A DNA stretch of 44,477 nt from the NCBI GenBank assembly GCA_022561215.1, contig JADFRQ010000020.1:1-44477 (forward strand), written 5' to 3'. A program made the translations under genes and the position numbers. The DNA comes from Chloroflexota bacterium (GTDB lineage: Bacteria; Chloroflexota; Anaerolineae; Anaerolineales; E44-bin32). Below the pieces are notes generated by a model, which searched no databases, was not told the origin of the DNA, and worked only from the letters and a program-made list of their open reading frames with translations. Shown here one piece after another: positions 1 to 8,465 of the stretch (the stretch's first letter is position 1; every line of letters starts with the position of its first letter).

Positions 1-122
1 ATAACGTGAATCTGACGGTGGAACTGATCATCCCCGTGGCGCTGGAAAAGGGCTCGAAGTTTGCGATCCGAGAAGGTGGTCTCACGGTTGGCGCGGGTGT
101 TATCACTGAAATTATCGAGTAA
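1..122 (+). CDS. tuf: Elongation factor Tu, C-terminal end (partial)
   Basis: The window opens inside this gene; the reading frame starts at base 3 and ends in TAA at 120-122. The 39 visible residues contain [17 protein letters not shown] and [10 protein letters not shown], the conserved end of the EF-Tu beta-barrel domain III. EF-Tu delivers aminoacyl-tRNA to the ribosome as a GTP complex. Nine bases separate it from rpsJ, the usual str-to-S10 operon junction, so the two are probably cotranscribed. The N-terminal G domain lies outside the window. Confidence 0.95.
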   Translation, partial: NVNLTVELIIPVALEKGSKFAIREGGLTVGAGVITEIIE

Positions 123-131
123 AGGACTAGC

Positions 132-440
132 ATGGCAAAACAAAAAATTCGTATTCGTCTGAAAGCCTATGACCATAGAGTGTTGGATCAGTCTGCGAAG
201 CGTATTGTCGAAACTGCGGAGCGGACAGGCGCAAAAGTCGTCGGGCCAGTTCCCCTACCGACAAAAATTGAGAGATTTACCGTGCGAAGATCAACCTTCA
301 TTGATAAAGATTCGCACGAACATTTTGAGATCAGAACACATAAAAGGTTAATTGATGTTTTGGATCCGGATTCGAAAACCATTGACACGCTTATGCGCTT
401 GAACTTACCGGCAGGCGTCGATATTGAGATAAAGATCTGA
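132..440 (+). CDS. rpsJ: Ribosomal protein S10
   Basis: A 102-residue protein of normal S10 length. It starts [16 protein letters not shown] and contains the conserved [14 protein letters not shown] and [15 protein letters not shown] segments. S10 is a 30S head protein and also, in many bacteria, the NusE antitermination partner. It directly follows tuf and is the first gene of the S10 operon. It is separated from rplC by an unusually long 263-bp gap that holds repeats, so the operon may be interrupted or regulated here. Confidence 0.98.
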   Translation: MAKQKIRIRLKAYDHRVLDQSAKRIVETAERTGAKVVGPVPLPTKIERFTVRRSTFIDKDSHEHFEIRTHKRLIDVLDPDSKTIDTLMRLNLPAGVDIEIKI

Positions 441-447
441 GTAAAAA

Positions 448-517
448 GTAATTTGTAATTTGTAATTAGTAATTAGTGATCAGGAATTAGGAATTAGGTA
501 TCGGTAATCAGTAGTCG
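448..517 (+). repeat. Degenerate heptamer array (10 units) between rpsJ and rplC
   Basis: Ten consecutive 7-base units are in perfect register. The first four are GTAATTT, GTAATTT, GTAATTA, GTAATTA. They are followed by GTGATCA, GGAATTA, GGAATTA, GGTATCG, GTAATCA and GTAGTCG. The pattern resembles the short tandemly repeated heptamers known from cyanobacteria and some other bacteria. It lies in a non-coding gap within an otherwise compact ribosomal operon. I see no reading frame, and no function can be read from it. Confidence 0.75.
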
Positions 518-558
518 CAATCATGGATTGTGGAATGCTGATGGCTGACAGCTAGTAA

Positions 559-609
559 GGCAAACTAAGCGAGGGCTTGATTCTGGAAAAAAACAAACGT
601 TAGTTTGCC
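559..609 (+). promoter_or_regulatory. Inverted repeat in the rpsJ-rplC gap, possible rplC leader structure
   Basis: GGCAAACTAA at 559-568 is the exact reverse complement of TTAGTTTGCC at 600-609, with a 31-base loop that ends in an A-rich stretch. It lies about 95 bases upstream of rplC. It could fold in the mRNA as an operon-internal control element, or be the footprint of a small mobile sequence. No clear promoter was recognised in the gap. The role is inference. Confidence 0.4.
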
Positions 610-703
610 CACAACGAGTCAATAGACTGCTTTGCGGTCGGGGATGATGCGGCCCAGCCCAGGCTTGATAGTCCCGTCAAGGTTCGACAAATGGAGATGA
701 GCG

Positions 704-1333
704 ATGAAAGGGCTTTTAGGAAAGAAAGTCGGCATGACCCAAATTTTCGATGAATCAGGCGCCGCGTTGCCAATTACGCTCATCGAAGCCGGGCCGTGTT
801 ATGTGACCCAGATCCGCCGGCCGGAGAAAGATGGATATGCGGCCGTGCAGTTGGGTTTCGGTGAAATCAAACCACGGCGATTGACTGGCGGTCAATTGGG
901 CCATCTCAAGAGGAATGAACTGCAGCCGATGCGCTATCTTCGTGAATTCCGGACGAAATCCGCAGAAGAATTGGCGGAGGGGGATGTTTTGACCGTTGCA
1001 TTATTCGAAGTTGGCGATCGAGTAGACATTGTTGGAACCAGCAAGGGAAAAGGCTTCCAGGGTGGTGTGCGGCGTTACGGTTTTAAAGGTGGGCCGCGAA
1101 CCCATGGTCAGTCAGATCGCTTGAGAGCACCCGGATCGCATGGTGCCACAACAACGCCGGGGAGGGTATTCAAGGGTAGTCGTGGGCCGGGACATATGGG
1201 TTCGCACCGCGTGACTTCAGAAAACCTGCGTGTGGATTTGGTTGATACGGAGCGAAATTTGCTTGGTGTACGAGGATCGGTCCCCGGTGCAAAAGGGGCT
1301 CTCGTCATCGTCAGGGAAGTTCGTAAACAATAG
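704..1333 (+). CDS. rplC: Ribosomal protein L3
   Basis: A 209-residue protein that starts MKGLLGKKVGMTQIF, the universal L3 opening. It contains the GKGFQGGVRRYGFKGG loop that reaches toward the peptidyl-transferase centre, and the segment GRVFKGSRGPGHMG. L3 nucleates early 50S assembly. The ATG is preceded by GGAGATGA. It is the first gene after the repeat-containing gap and lies 15 bases before rplD, with which it is surely cotranscribed. Confidence 0.98.
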   Translation: MKGLLGKKVGMTQIFDESGAALPITLIEAGPCYVTQIRRPEKDGYAAVQLGFGEIKPRRLTGGQLGHLKRNELQPMRYLREFRTKSAEELAEGDVLTVALFEVGDRVDIVGTSKGKGFQGGVRRYGFKGGPRTHGQSDRLRAPGSHGATTTPGRVFKGSRGPGHMGSHRVTSENLRVDLVDTERNLLGVRGSVPGAKGALVIVREVRKQ

Positions 1334-1348
1334 ACAAGTAGGAATGCA

Positions 1349-1972
1349 ATGAAAGTCGATGTCTTAAATCAGCTAGGCAAGAAGGTTAATACTGCGGAGT
1401 TACCGGCAGATATCTTCGAGGCCCCGATTAAGAAAGATCTTATCCATCTTGCCTTGGTGCGCCAGATGGCCAATGCCCGTCTCGGGACGCGCAAGACCAA
1501 GACGCGCAGCGAAGTTTCAGGAGGGGGTAGAAAGCCCTGGAAGCAGAAGGGCACAGGACGCGCACGCCAGGGCTCCCGACGCGCCCCGCAGTGGGTGGGC
1601 GGCGGCAAAGTGCATACTCCGCGGCCGAAAGATTTTAGCAAGAAGATGCCCAAGAAAATGCGCCGCGCGGCCTTGCGATCGGCCCTCTCGGTGAAAGCTG
1701 CACAATCCGAGATTATTGTGCTCGACGAGTTGCAAATGAAAGAACCAAAAACCAAAGAAATGGAATCGACGCTTAATTTGTTGGTAGGAGAAGCGAGCGC
1801 ATTAATACTGTTGCCCGGACCTGACAAAGTGATTCAAAAATCTACAAGCAATTTGCAAAATGCGCTGGTATTGAATGCCAATTATTTAAATGTAAGAGAC
1901 TTGCTGCGCTTCGAGAAAATTATCCTTCCTTTAAGTGCTATTGATGTTATCCAATCTTACCTAGGGCGCTGA
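1349..1972 (+). CDS. rplD: Ribosomal protein L4
   Basis: A 207-residue protein with the L4 signature in order: a KKTKTRSEVSGGGRKPWKQ-like stretch, KGTGRARQGSRRAPQWVGGG and the long basic loop that lines the exit tunnel, then a Rossmann-like C-terminal half. L4 binds 23S rRNA and in some bacteria represses its own operon. It follows rplC by 15 bases and precedes rplW by 13. I see no recognisable L4 target structure, apart from the inverted repeat ahead of rplC. Confidence 0.97.
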   Translation: MKVDVLNQLGKKVNTAELPADIFEAPIKKDLIHLALVRQMANARLGTRKTKTRSEVSGGGRKPWKQKGTGRARQGSRRAPQWVGGGKVHTPRPKDFSKKMPKKMRRAALRSALSVKAAQSEIIVLDELQMKEPKTKEMESTLNLLVGEASALILLPGPDKVIQKSTSNLQNALVLNANYLNVRDLLRFEKIILPLSAIDVIQSYLGR

Positions 1973-1985
1973 GGGGAGTTAGAAA

Positions 1986-2288
1986 ATGACATCCATTTAT
2001 GACGTACTGCGCAGGCCAGTCATTACGGAAAAATCCAATTATCAATCTGGAGTGCTTAATCAATATGTGTTCGAAGTAGACCGTAGGGCAACCAAAGCGC
2101 AAATAAAAGAGGCTGTGGAAATACTATTCGATGTCACGGTTGAACGGGTAAATGTGATTAATGTCCCCGCGAAACGAACTCGTCGTGCGCGCAGTAGACG
2201 ATTAAGTGTCCGGCGCCCAGGGTTTAAAAAGGCGATTGTCACGCTACCAGACAATGAAAAAATCGACATTTTTGAAGGGATCAAGTAA
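1986..2288 (+). CDS. rplW: Ribosomal protein L23
   Basis: A 100-residue protein with the L23 hallmarks [13 protein letters not shown] near the start, [19 protein letters not shown] in the middle, and the basic TRRARSRR loop. L23 sits at the tunnel exit, where trigger factor and the signal recognition particle dock. Its stop codon TAA shares one base with the ATG of rplB, which implies translational coupling. Confidence 0.97.
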   Translation: MTSIYDVLRRPVITEKSNYQSGVLNQYVFEVDRRATKAQIKEAVEILFDVTVERVNVINVPAKRTRRARSRRLSVRRPGFKKAIVTLPDNEKIDIFEGIK

Positions 2289-3127
2289 TGGCGGTTAAGA
2301 AGTTCAAGCCGACGTCTCCCGGACGGCGTGGCATGACTGGAGCAACTTTCGAGGAAATTACAAAATCCAAGCCTGAGCGATCATTAATTTCGCCAAAGAA
2401 AAAGAGCGGCGGTCGCAATGTGTATGGTCGTGTAACAGTACGCCATCGCGGTGGCGGTCATCGGCGACAATTGAGGAAGGTGGATTTTAAGCGCAAAAAA
2501 CACGGAATCCCAGCGCGAGTTGCCGCAATTGAATATGACCCCAATCGTTCCGCACGTCTGGCTTTGCTTTTCTACGCCGATGGCGAGAAAACTTATATCC
2601 TGGCTCCGCTTGGCCTCCAGGTGGGGGATACGGTAATGTCGGGACCGCAGGCCGAAGTCAGACCGGGAAACTCCTTGCCGCTCAGCGATATTCCATTAGG
2701 AACTGTGCTGCACAATATTGAACTTCGCGAAGGCAAAGGTGGGCAAATGGTGCGCTCCGCAGGAACTTCTGCCCAGTTGCTCGGCAAGGAGGGCGCCTAT
2801 GTGGCCCTGCGACTGCCTTCGGGTGAGGTACGTAGGGTTCGGCAAACCTGCTATGCTACCATTGGTGAAGTAGGAAATCAGGATCACGGAAACATCAAGT
2901 TGGGAAAGGCAGGTCGCAAGCGCCACCTGGGCATCCGTCCCACAGTACGGGGCTCCGCAATGAGCCCGCGCGATCATCCCCATGGAGGAGGCGAGGGACG
3001 ACAACCGATCGGCCTTCCAGGTCCTAAGAGTCCGTGGGGAAAACCTACCCTGGGAAAGAAAACACGTCGCAATAAAAAGACGGAAAAGTACATCGTTCGC
3101 CATAGATCGAAAGGGCGACGCAGGTAA
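2288..3127 (+). CDS. rplB: Ribosomal protein L2
   Basis: A 279-residue protein of standard L2 length. It contains [17 protein letters not shown] in the N-terminal half and, near the C-terminus, the [14 protein letters not shown] segment carrying the conserved histidine implicated in peptidyl-transferase-centre and subunit-bridge function. It ends in a basic tail. It overlaps the rplW stop by one base, with a GAAGGGA ribosome-binding site inside rplW. Confidence 0.98.
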   Translation: MAVKKFKPTSPGRRGMTGATFEEITKSKPERSLISPKKKSGGRNVYGRVTVRHRGGGHRRQLRKVDFKRKKHGIPARVAAIEYDPNRSARLALLFYADGEKTYILAPLGLQVGDTVMSGPQAEVRPGNSLPLSDIPLGTVLHNIELREGKGGQMVRSAGTSAQLLGKEGAYVALRLPSGEVRRVRQTCYATIGEVGNQDHGNIKLGKAGRKRHLGIRPTVRGSAMSPRDHPHGGGEGRQPIGLPGPKSPWGKPTLGKKTRRNKKTEKYIVRHRSKGRRR

Positions 3128-3148
3128 ACGCAAATAGTGTGAGGGATG

Positions 3149-3430
3149 ATGTCTAGATCGCTGAAAAAGGGGCCATATATTGCCCCAAAACTATTGAAAA
3201 AGGTGGAAGATCTGAATCAGCGCGGGGAGAAAAAAGTCATTCGGACCTGGAGCAGGGCGAGTACAATTTTTCCCCAGATGGTTGGTCATACGATTGCCGT
3301 GCATGATGGTAGAAGGCATGTCCCAATCTACATCACGGAAACTATGGTGGGGCATAAGCTTGGTGAATTTGCGCCGACGCGCACCTATCGCGGTCACGCG
3401 GGACGAAGCAGGACATCGAGGGCGAGTTAG
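3149..3430 (+). CDS. rpsS: Ribosomal protein S19
   Basis: [16 protein letters not shown] is the canonical S19 start and includes the 30S-head KKGP motif. [18 protein letters not shown] closes the conserved core. Two ATG codons are adjacent (3146 and 3149); the second gives the family start, with GAGGG only a few bases upstream. The product is 93 residues, normal for S19, a head protein near the A-site finger. rplV follows after two bases. Confidence 0.96.
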   Translation: MSRSLKKGPYIAPKLLKKVEDLNQRGEKKVIRTWSRASTIFPQMVGHTIAVHDGRRHVPIYITETMVGHKLGEFAPTRTYRGHAGRSRTSRAS

Positions 3431-3432
3431 GC

Positions 3433-3795
3433 ATGATGGCTGAAGGAACAGACATTCGCGCTTCCGTTCGTTATGTGTCGATTTCTCCTCAAAAAGTGAG
3501 ACGCGTCATAGCCCTTGTGCGCGGAAAAGATGCGAATAGCGCATTGGACTTGCTTAAATTCACGCCAAATTTGGCTGCAAAACCTGTATCAAAGGTCATT
3601 CATTCTGCGGTGGCTAATGCGGAGGATGCCTTCGGTATCAGTCGCGAAGAATTGTATATCTATAAGATCGTTGCGGATCAGGGGCCGACTCGAAAGTGGC
3701 GCCGTTTTGGAGCACGCGGACGATTCAAGCCGATCCTGAGACGCTCTTGCCATATCTCGGTTGTGCTGCGTGAGATTGATCAAGATGCAGAGTAA
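3433..3795 (+). CDS. rplV: Ribosomal protein L22
   Basis: A 120-residue protein with the L22 segments VRYVSISPQKVRRVIALVRGK (N-terminal), KVIHSAVANAEDAFG (middle) and, near the C-terminus, RRFGARGRFKPILRRSCHISVVL, the beta-hairpin that lines the exit tunnel. The start has tandem ATGs (3433, 3436), and either is possible. It directly follows rpsS and precedes rpsC by 21 bases. Confidence 0.96.
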   Translation: MMAEGTDIRASVRYVSISPQKVRRVIALVRGKDANSALDLLKFTPNLAAKPVSKVIHSAVANAEDAFGISREELYIYKIVADQGPTRKWRRFGARGRFKPILRRSCHISVVLREIDQDAE

Positions 3796-3816
3796 GTTCA
3801 TTGAAGAGGAGATTTT

Positions 3817-4491
3817 ATGGGCCGTAAAGTTCATCCTATCGGCTTTCGATTAGGGATCAACAAGACCTGGGAATCGCTGTGGTTTGCAAATCCCGATAAG
3901 TACGCGGATCAGCTTCACGAGGACCGAAAAATTCGTGAACTAATCTACGGCATTGCGCCACGCGCTGGAATTTCGAGGATCGAAATTGAGCGATATCCAA
4001 ACAGCGTGCAGATTAGTGTGCACACCTCCAAGCCAGGGATTGTGATCGGGCGAAAGGGCGCCACAGTAAAGGAAATGCGGCGTCAAATTCAAGAGCTCAC
4101 AGGGACTAGTGTAAAGCTTGATGTTGAAGAAATAAAAATTCCCGAACTCGATGCACGCCTCGTCGCAGAAAATATTGTCAATCAACTAGAGCGACGAATT
4201 AGTCATCGTCGCGCCATGCAGCGCGCGGTCAATCAGACCATGCGCCAGGGCGCAAAGGGAATTAAGGTAATGTGCGCCGGAAGATTGACGGGTACGGAGA
4301 TGGCACGTCGTGAATGGCTTCGCGAAGGGCGCGTACCGGCACAGACTCTGCGGGCAGATTTAGATTTTGCTCGAGTTGAGGCACTTACTACCTATGGCCG
4401 GATCGGCGTAAAAGTTTGGATTTATCGAGGCGATATTCTGCCCGAAGCTGACGAGAAAGCAGAAGCTATAGACGTCTATATTAGTGAGTGA
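3817..4491 (+). CDS. rpsC: Ribosomal protein S3
   Basis: A 224-residue protein with MGRKVHPIGFRLGI at the start and a KH domain carrying the PGIVIGRKGATVKEMR loop at about residues 70-85. The S3 C-terminal domain follows, with KGIKVMCAGRLTGTEMARREW and TTYGRIGVKVWIYRG. S3 sits at the mRNA entry channel. GAGGAG precedes the ATG. It is followed by a 119-base gap before rplP, unusual in this tightly packed operon. Confidence 0.98.
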   Translation: MGRKVHPIGFRLGINKTWESLWFANPDKYADQLHEDRKIRELIYGIAPRAGISRIEIERYPNSVQISVHTSKPGIVIGRKGATVKEMRRQIQELTGTSVKLDVEEIKIPELDARLVAENIVNQLERRISHRRAMQRAVNQTMRQGAKGIKVMCAGRLTGTEMARREWLREGRVPAQTLRADLDFARVEALTTYGRIGVKVWIYRGDILPEADEKAEAIDVYISE

Positions 4492-4539
4492 GCGCAATAG
4501 AATGACCATTGCCGTTACCTAGATTTGCGGAGTAAATCG

Positions 4540-4617
4540 ATGTCCGTCGAGGCTGAAGGCGTAAGCTCTTCGACGAGGACAGTGAAATGGAATTGCGTCG
4601 AGGTGTTTGGATGTTGA
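4540..4617 (+). CDS. Possible 25-codon leader ORF overlapping the rplP start
   Basis: In the rpsC-rplP gap an ATG at 4540 follows a GGAG and opens a frame of 25 codons. Its TGA (4615-4617) lies just inside rplP, overlapping the L16 start. The same stretch can fold: CGTCGA at 4545-4550 pairs with TCGACG at 4570-4575. The arrangement would allow translational coupling or a leader-peptide control of rplP. The peptide ([15 protein letters not shown]...) resembles nothing I know, and it may be a chance frame. Confidence 0.2.
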   Translation: MSVEAEGVSSSTRTVKWNCVEVFGC

Positions 4618-5036
4618 TGCCCAAGCGAGTGAAGTATCGAAAACAAATGCGCGGCCGCATGCGTGGGCGCGCGACACGCGGAATTACGGTGGCCTTCGGT
4701 GATTATGGTCTTCAAGCCTTAGAGCCGGGCTGGATCAGCGCGCGCCAGATTGAAGCGGCCCGGCGTACGTTGGTACGCTACATGCGGCGAAGGGGCAAAG
4801 TCTGGATCAGGATTTTCCCAGACAAGCCTGTGACCAAACGGGCAGCCGAGTCACGAATGGGAAAAGGAAAAGGTGCTGTGGATCACTGGGTCGCGGTGGT
4901 TAAACCAGGAAGAATCATGTTTGAAATAGCGGGCCTTGATGGGGAGGCTGCTCGCGAGGCTATGAAATTGGCCTCGTACAAACTATCCATTCGTACGAAA
5001 TTTATTAAGCGCGGGGAAATCGCGGGAGGCGTGTAG
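4611..5036 (+). CDS. rplP: Ribosomal protein L16
   Basis: [19 protein letters not shown] is the standard L16 opening. The ATG at 4611 has GAGGTG five to six bases upstream and is preferred to an in-frame ATG at 4587. The 141-residue product includes the conserved [10 protein letters not shown] segment, [20 protein letters not shown] and [16 protein letters not shown]16 organises the A-site tRNA elbow region of the 50S subunit. rpmC follows after three bases. Confidence 0.97.
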   Translation: MLMPKRVKYRKQMRGRMRGRATRGITVAFGDYGLQALEPGWISARQIEAARRTLVRYMRRRGKVWIRIFPDKPVTKRAAESRMGKGKGAVDHWVAVVKPGRIMFEIAGLDGEAAREAMKLASYKLSIRTKFIKRGEIAGGV

Positions 5037-5039
5037 TTA

Positions 5040-5252
5040 ATGAAAGCGGAGGAGATTCGATCCAATTCCATCGAGGAGATCGAAAGCCTACTCGATGACG
5101 CTCGGGAAGAGTACTTCAAGCTCAGGTTTCAACTCTCGAGCGGCCAGTTGCCTGATACCTCGCGACTAAGAATTGCCCGACGTGAAATTGCGCGCGTTGC
5201 CACCGTCCTTCGGGAACGCCAACAAGCGCAACCAATTGAAGGTGGTGAATAA
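5040..5252 (+). CDS. rpmC: Ribosomal protein L29
   Basis: A 70-residue, two-helix protein: MKAEEIRSNSIEEIESLL, LRFQLSSGQL and RIARREIARVATVLRER match the L29 pattern (LR.Q...GQL..... IR..RR.IAR). L29 lies at the tunnel exit beside L23. It is placed between rplP and rpsQ as in nearly all bacteria, and its stop shares a base with the rpsQ ATG. Confidence 0.95.
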   Translation: MKAEEIRSNSIEEIESLLDDAREEYFKLRFQLSSGQLPDTSRLRIARREIARVATVLRERQQAQPIEGGE

Positions 5253-5563
5253 TGGGAAATACACGCAGGCGTTTGCGCGGCACGGTAGAAAGCACACAAA
5301 TGGAGAAGACAGTAAAAGTGCGTGTTGACCGTAGCGTTCGTCATCGGCTTTATGGAAAAGTGATTCGTAGTCACAAAATTTACCTTGTGCATGATGAGAT
5401 TGGAGTGCAATCTGGCGACAAAGTGATGATCGTGGAAACAAAGCCGATCTCCAAACGCAAGCGTTTTGCAGTGCAAAAAGTTCTGCGCCCAGCAACAGAA
5501 GCTGCGCGCGCCGCGGAAAGCGAAGTTCTAGTTGACGATACTTTGGAAGAGGAAGACGAATGA
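5252..5563 (+). CDS. rpsQ: Ribosomal protein S17 with acidic tail
   Basis: The core matches S17: [19 protein letters not shown], then [11 protein letters not shown], and [19 protein letters not shown]17 is an OB-fold primary binder of 16S rRNA. At 103 residues it is longer than the usual 80-90, because of an acidic C-terminal tail (roughly residues 80-103, ending DDTLEEEDE). It overlaps rpmC by one base and rplN by four (ATGA), which suggests coupled translation. Confidence 0.96.
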   Translation: MGNTRRRLRGTVESTQMEKTVKVRVDRSVRHRLYGKVIRSHKIYLVHDEIGVQSGDKVMIVETKPISKRKRFAVQKVLRPATEAARAAESEVLVDDTLEEEDE

Positions 5564-5931
5564 TTCAGCAGGAAAGTCGTATAAAAGTTGCCGATAATTC
5601 CGGCGGTCGCGAATTGCTTGTAATAAGGGTTTTAGGTGGTTCTCGGCGCCGTTATGGCAGTGTGGGAGATAAGGTAGTTGCGACAGTTAAAAGTGCAACG
5701 CCTCACAGCGCTGTAAAGAAAAGTGATGTTGTGCGTGCAGTCATTGTGCGCACGGCAAAAGAATTTCGCCGTGATGATGGCTCCTACATCCGATTCGATG
5801 ACAATGCGGCAGTAATTCTTGATCAAGATGGTAAAAATCCCCGCGGGACGCGTATCTTTGGCCCTGTAGCTCGTGAACTGCGGGATAAGGGATACACCAA
5901 GATTGTCTCCCTTGCACCGGAAGTGTTATAG
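5560..5931 (+). CDS. rplN: Ribosomal protein L14
   Basis: A 123-residue protein beginning [28 protein letters not shown]. It contains [23 protein letters not shown], the phase-conserved [11 protein letters not shown] and [14 protein letters not shown]14 sits at the subunit interface, where ribosome silencing factor binds. It starts inside the last codons of rpsQ. rplX follows with AGGAGG at its tail. Confidence 0.98.
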   Translation: MIQQESRIKVADNSGGRELLVIRVLGGSRRRYGSVGDKVVATVKSATPHSAVKKSDVVRAVIVRTAKEFRRDDGSYIRFDDNAAVILDQDGKNPRGTRIFGPVARELRDKGYTKIVSLAPEVL

Positions 5932-5942
5932 GAGGCCCAGGC

Positions 5943-6278
5943 TTGTCGAATATTCGGTCTAAACTTAAGCGAGGCGACACTGTAGAAGTTATCACGGGAC
6001 GAGAGAAGGGCGCGCGCGGCGAAGTGCTGAGCATTGATCCTAAGAAAAGCCGGCTCATAATCCAGGGTGTGGCGCTGCGCAAGAAACATCAGCGAAAAAT
6101 TCAATCCGGCGGGCGCACGATGTCTCCGGGAATTATTGAATTCGAGGCGTCGATCCATATTTCTAATGTGTTGATCGTTTGCCCAAATTGCGATGAAGCA
6201 AGTCGCATAGGCATCCGCCGTGAAAATGGGGAACGCGTACGTGTTTGTAAGAAATGTCAAGAAGTTATTGAGGATTAG
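5943..6278 (+). CDS. rplX: Ribosomal protein L24, zinc-ribbon form, TTG start
   Basis: The product is 111 residues. An N-terminal KOW motif (KRGDTVEVITGREKGARGEV) marks L24, and a C-terminal zinc ribbon has Cys80, Cys83, Cys102 and Cys105 (CPNC, CKKC). The start codon is TTG, supported by AGGAGG at about 5930-5935 and by the family start. L24 initiates 50S assembly. The zinc-ribbon form contrasts with zinc-free L24 of many proteobacteria and suits the other zinc-containing ribosomal proteins here. Confidence 0.96.
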   Translation: MSNIRSKLKRGDTVEVITGREKGARGEVLSIDPKKSRLIIQGVALRKKHQRKIQSGGRTMSPGIIEFEASIHISNVLIVCPNCDEASRIGIRRENGERVRVCKKCQEVIED

Positions 6279-6299
6279 CTCCACGAGGAGTTGCGTGGA

Positions 6300-6857
6300 A
6301 TGGCACATTATCTAAAAGAGAAGTATCGCCAAGAGACAACGTCCCAATTAATGGATGACTTTGGCTATAAAAATGTTATGCAGGTGCCCCGGCTGGAAAA
6401 AATTATTGTTAATGTGGGCGTAGGCGAAGCTAAGGATAATGCAAAGGCGCTGGATTCCGCTGTTGATGACATCGCCACGATAACGGCGCAGCGCCCGATT
6501 ATCACCAAGGCGCGCAAAAGTATTGCCAACTTTAAGTTACGAGAAGGTGTATCCATCGGCGCCAAGGTTACCCTGCGGGGTGAAAAAATGTGGGCGTTTT
6601 ATGATCGCTTGGTAAACATTGCGCTGCCGCGGACCAGGGATTTTCGCGGCGTGTCGCCGAACAGTTTTGACGGAAGGGGAAACTTTTCTTTAGGGCTTAC
6701 AGAGCAGCTGATCTTTCCGGAGATCGAGTACGACAAGATCGATAAGAGTCGCGGGTTTGAGGTTACGGTAGTCACTTCGGCTCCCGATGATGAGCAAGGA
6801 AGACGCTTGCTGCAATTGCTGGGGATGCCCTTTGCGAGAGGTGATCAGAATGTCTAA
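6300..6857 (+). CDS. rplE: Ribosomal protein L5
   Basis: The ATG at 6300 ([12 protein letters not shown]) lies nine bases after CGAGGAG and is preferred to an upstream in-frame TTG at 6291. The 185-residue product has the L5 segments [36 protein letters not shown] and [20 protein letters not shown]5 binds 5S rRNA and contacts P-site tRNA. Its end overlaps rpsZ by eight bases. Confidence 0.96.
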   Translation: MAHYLKEKYRQETTSQLMDDFGYKNVMQVPRLEKIIVNVGVGEAKDNAKALDSAVDDIATITAQRPIITKARKSIANFKLREGVSIGAKVTLRGEKMWAFYDRLVNIALPRTRDFRGVSPNSFDGRGNFSLGLTEQLIFPEIEYDKIDKSRGFEVTVVTSAPDDEQGRRLLQLLGMPFARGDQNV

Positions 6858-7032
6858 AAAATGTATGCCCTACAGGGAAACACGACGCAAGTACCCAACG
6901 CGAGTACGCAACCGATGTTTAATGTGCGGTAGGCCGCGCGGCTACTATCGGCGATTTAAATTATGTCGCATTTGTCTACGCGAGCAGGCATTGGAGGGTA
7001 AGATCCCGGGCCTGGTGAAGGCATCTTGGTAG
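6850..7032 (+). CDS. rpsZ: Ribosomal protein S14, zinc-binding type Z
   Basis: A 60-residue protein of the short, zinc-binding S14 class. The Zn ligands are Cys23, Cys26, Cys39 and Cys42 (CLMC, CRIC), within [20 protein letters not shown]. The ATG at 6850 lies inside the end of rplE, implying coupled translation; a longer in-frame extension upstream is only rplE sequence read in another frame. Elsewhere this gene is also called rpsN. Confidence 0.95.
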   Translation: MSKKCMPYRETRRKYPTRVRNRCLMCGRPRGYYRRFKLCRICLREQALEGKIPGLVKASW

Positions 7033-7054
7033 AGAGATATCTGGAGATAAACCA

Positions 7055-7468
7055 ATGACAATTTCAGATCCCATTGCGGATATGATCACCCGCATACGAA
7101 ATTCCGTGATGGCAGGGAATCAAACTACCTCGATTCCTGGTTCAAAAATTAAAGGGGCCATTGCTGAAATATTAGCGCAAGAGGGTTTTATCGAGTCTTA
7201 TGAGCAGGTCGATAATAAAGAAAATTCACGGCACACCTTGCGAATTAAACTCAAGTACGTGGGTGTACGCCGCTCTCGGCGTCCGGTAATCAACGGCCTA
7301 ACGAGAATAAGCCGACCCGGGCGCCGAGTGTATTCCAGCCGCAGAAAAATCCCCTGGGTACGTTCCGGGATGGGTATTGCGATTCTTTCTACGCCGAAGG
7401 GTGTCATGACGGGGGCGCGGGCACGTCAATTAGGGGTAGGTGGGGAAATACTTTGCGAAGTATGGTAG
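7055..7468 (+). CDS. rpsH: Ribosomal protein S8
   Basis: A 137-residue protein with the S8 start DPIADMITRIRNSVMAG, the middle GLTRISRPGRRVYSS, and the C-terminal GIAILSTPKGVMTGARARQLGVGGEILCEVW. S8 is a primary 16S rRNA binder and, in E. coli, the translational repressor of the spc operon. GGAGATAAACC precedes the ATG. The gap to rplF is 61 bases. Confidence 0.98.
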   Translation: MTISDPIADMITRIRNSVMAGNQTTSIPGSKIKGAIAEILAQEGFIESYEQVDNKENSRHTLRIKLKYVGVRRSRRPVINGLTRISRPGRRVYSSRRKIPWVRSGMGIAILSTPKGVMTGARARQLGVGGEILCEVW

Positions 7469-7529
7469 GTTATCGAGAGAAAAATTAACAAGGGGATTGG
7501 TGTTCCGCAATCGCCTAGAGGAAGAAATT

Positions 7530-8078
7530 GTGTCGCGAATTGGAAAAATGCCGATAACCGTTCCCCAAGGGGTAAAGGTTACGATTAAGGGGAATGAGGT
7601 CCAGATAGAGGGACCAAAAGGGAAGCTTGTTCAGAAACTGCGTCCCGAGATGTTGATTAAGTTCGAAGAAGGCGTAATCAAAGTGGAGCGGCCATCGGAT
7701 GAGCCGCAAATGAAAGCTTTTCACGGGTTAACGCGTTCACTTATCAATAACATGGTTGTTGGAGTTAGTGAAGGTTATGAAAAAATCCTTGAAATTGAAG
7801 GGGTCGGCTATCGGCCAGCCCTTGATGGTAAAGTCTTGATCCTCAATGTAGGCTTTTCTCATGAAGTTCGTGTAAAACCTGCCGACGGCATTACCTTTGA
7901 TGTCGACACGAAGACGAGGACCATACGAGTCTTCGGAATTGATAAACAATTGGTGGGACACACTGCTGCCGATATCCGCAAAATTAAACCGCCAGAGCCT
8001 TATAAAGGCAAGGGAATTCGTTATCAGGGTGAATACGTCAAGCGCAAGGCTGGAAAAGCGGGCAAGGTGGTGGCATAA
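7530..8078 (+). CDS. rplF: Ribosomal protein L6, GTG start
   Basis: The GTG at 7530 gives the family start (M)SRIGKMPITVPQGVKV and has AGAGGAAG just upstream. A longer open frame back to 7440 is not supported. The 182-residue product has two L6 repeats and ends with the signature PPEPYKGKGIRY. L6 sits by the sarcin-ricin loop and the factor-binding site. rplR starts one base after its stop. Confidence 0.96.
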   Translation: MSRIGKMPITVPQGVKVTIKGNEVQIEGPKGKLVQKLRPEMLIKFEEGVIKVERPSDEPQMKAFHGLTRSLINNMVVGVSEGYEKILEIEGVGYRPALDGKVLILNVGFSHEVRVKPADGITFDVDTKTRTIRVFGIDKQLVGHTAADIRKIKPPEPYKGKGIRYQGEYVKRKAGKAGKVVA

Positions 8079-8079
8079 C

Positions 8080-8445
8080 ATGGCGAAGAAAACGAGAGCA
8101 GCAGCCAGAATATTCCGTCATAAGAGGGTGAGAAAAGTGGTTTCAGGAACCAGTGATCGACCGCGTTTGAGTGTCTTTCGAAGCCTGAATCATATTTATG
8201 CTCAAATTATCGATGATGGCATAGGCCATACCATTTCCGCGTCTTCGACCCTTGACAGCAATATCAGATCGAAAGCAAAGAATTTAAATAAGATGGAGAT
8301 GGCGAGTTTGGTAGGAAAACAAATCGGCGAACAGTCCAAAAAATTGGGCATTAAGCGTGTCGTTTTCGACCGTGGTGGGCATAAGTACCACGGTCGAGTG
8401 AAAGCCGTTGCTGAAGCTGTGCGCGAAACCGGGTTGGAACTTTAA
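8080..8445 (+). CDS. rplR: Ribosomal protein L18
   Basis: [23 protein letters not shown] at the start, [20 protein letters not shown] in the middle, and a C-terminal [21 protein letters not shown] mark L18, which binds 5S rRNA with L5. The ATG at 8080 is one base after the rplF stop. Open sequence in this frame upstream of it belongs to rplF read in another frame. The length is 121 residues, normal for the family. Confidence 0.97.
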   Translation: MAKKTRAAARIFRHKRVRKVVSGTSDRPRLSVFRSLNHIYAQIIDDGIGHTISASSTLDSNIRSKAKNLNKMEMASLVGKQIGEQSKKLGIKRVVFDRGGHKYHGRVKAVAEAVRETGLEL

Positions 8446-8465
8446 AATCGCGGGGAGAGCATTTG

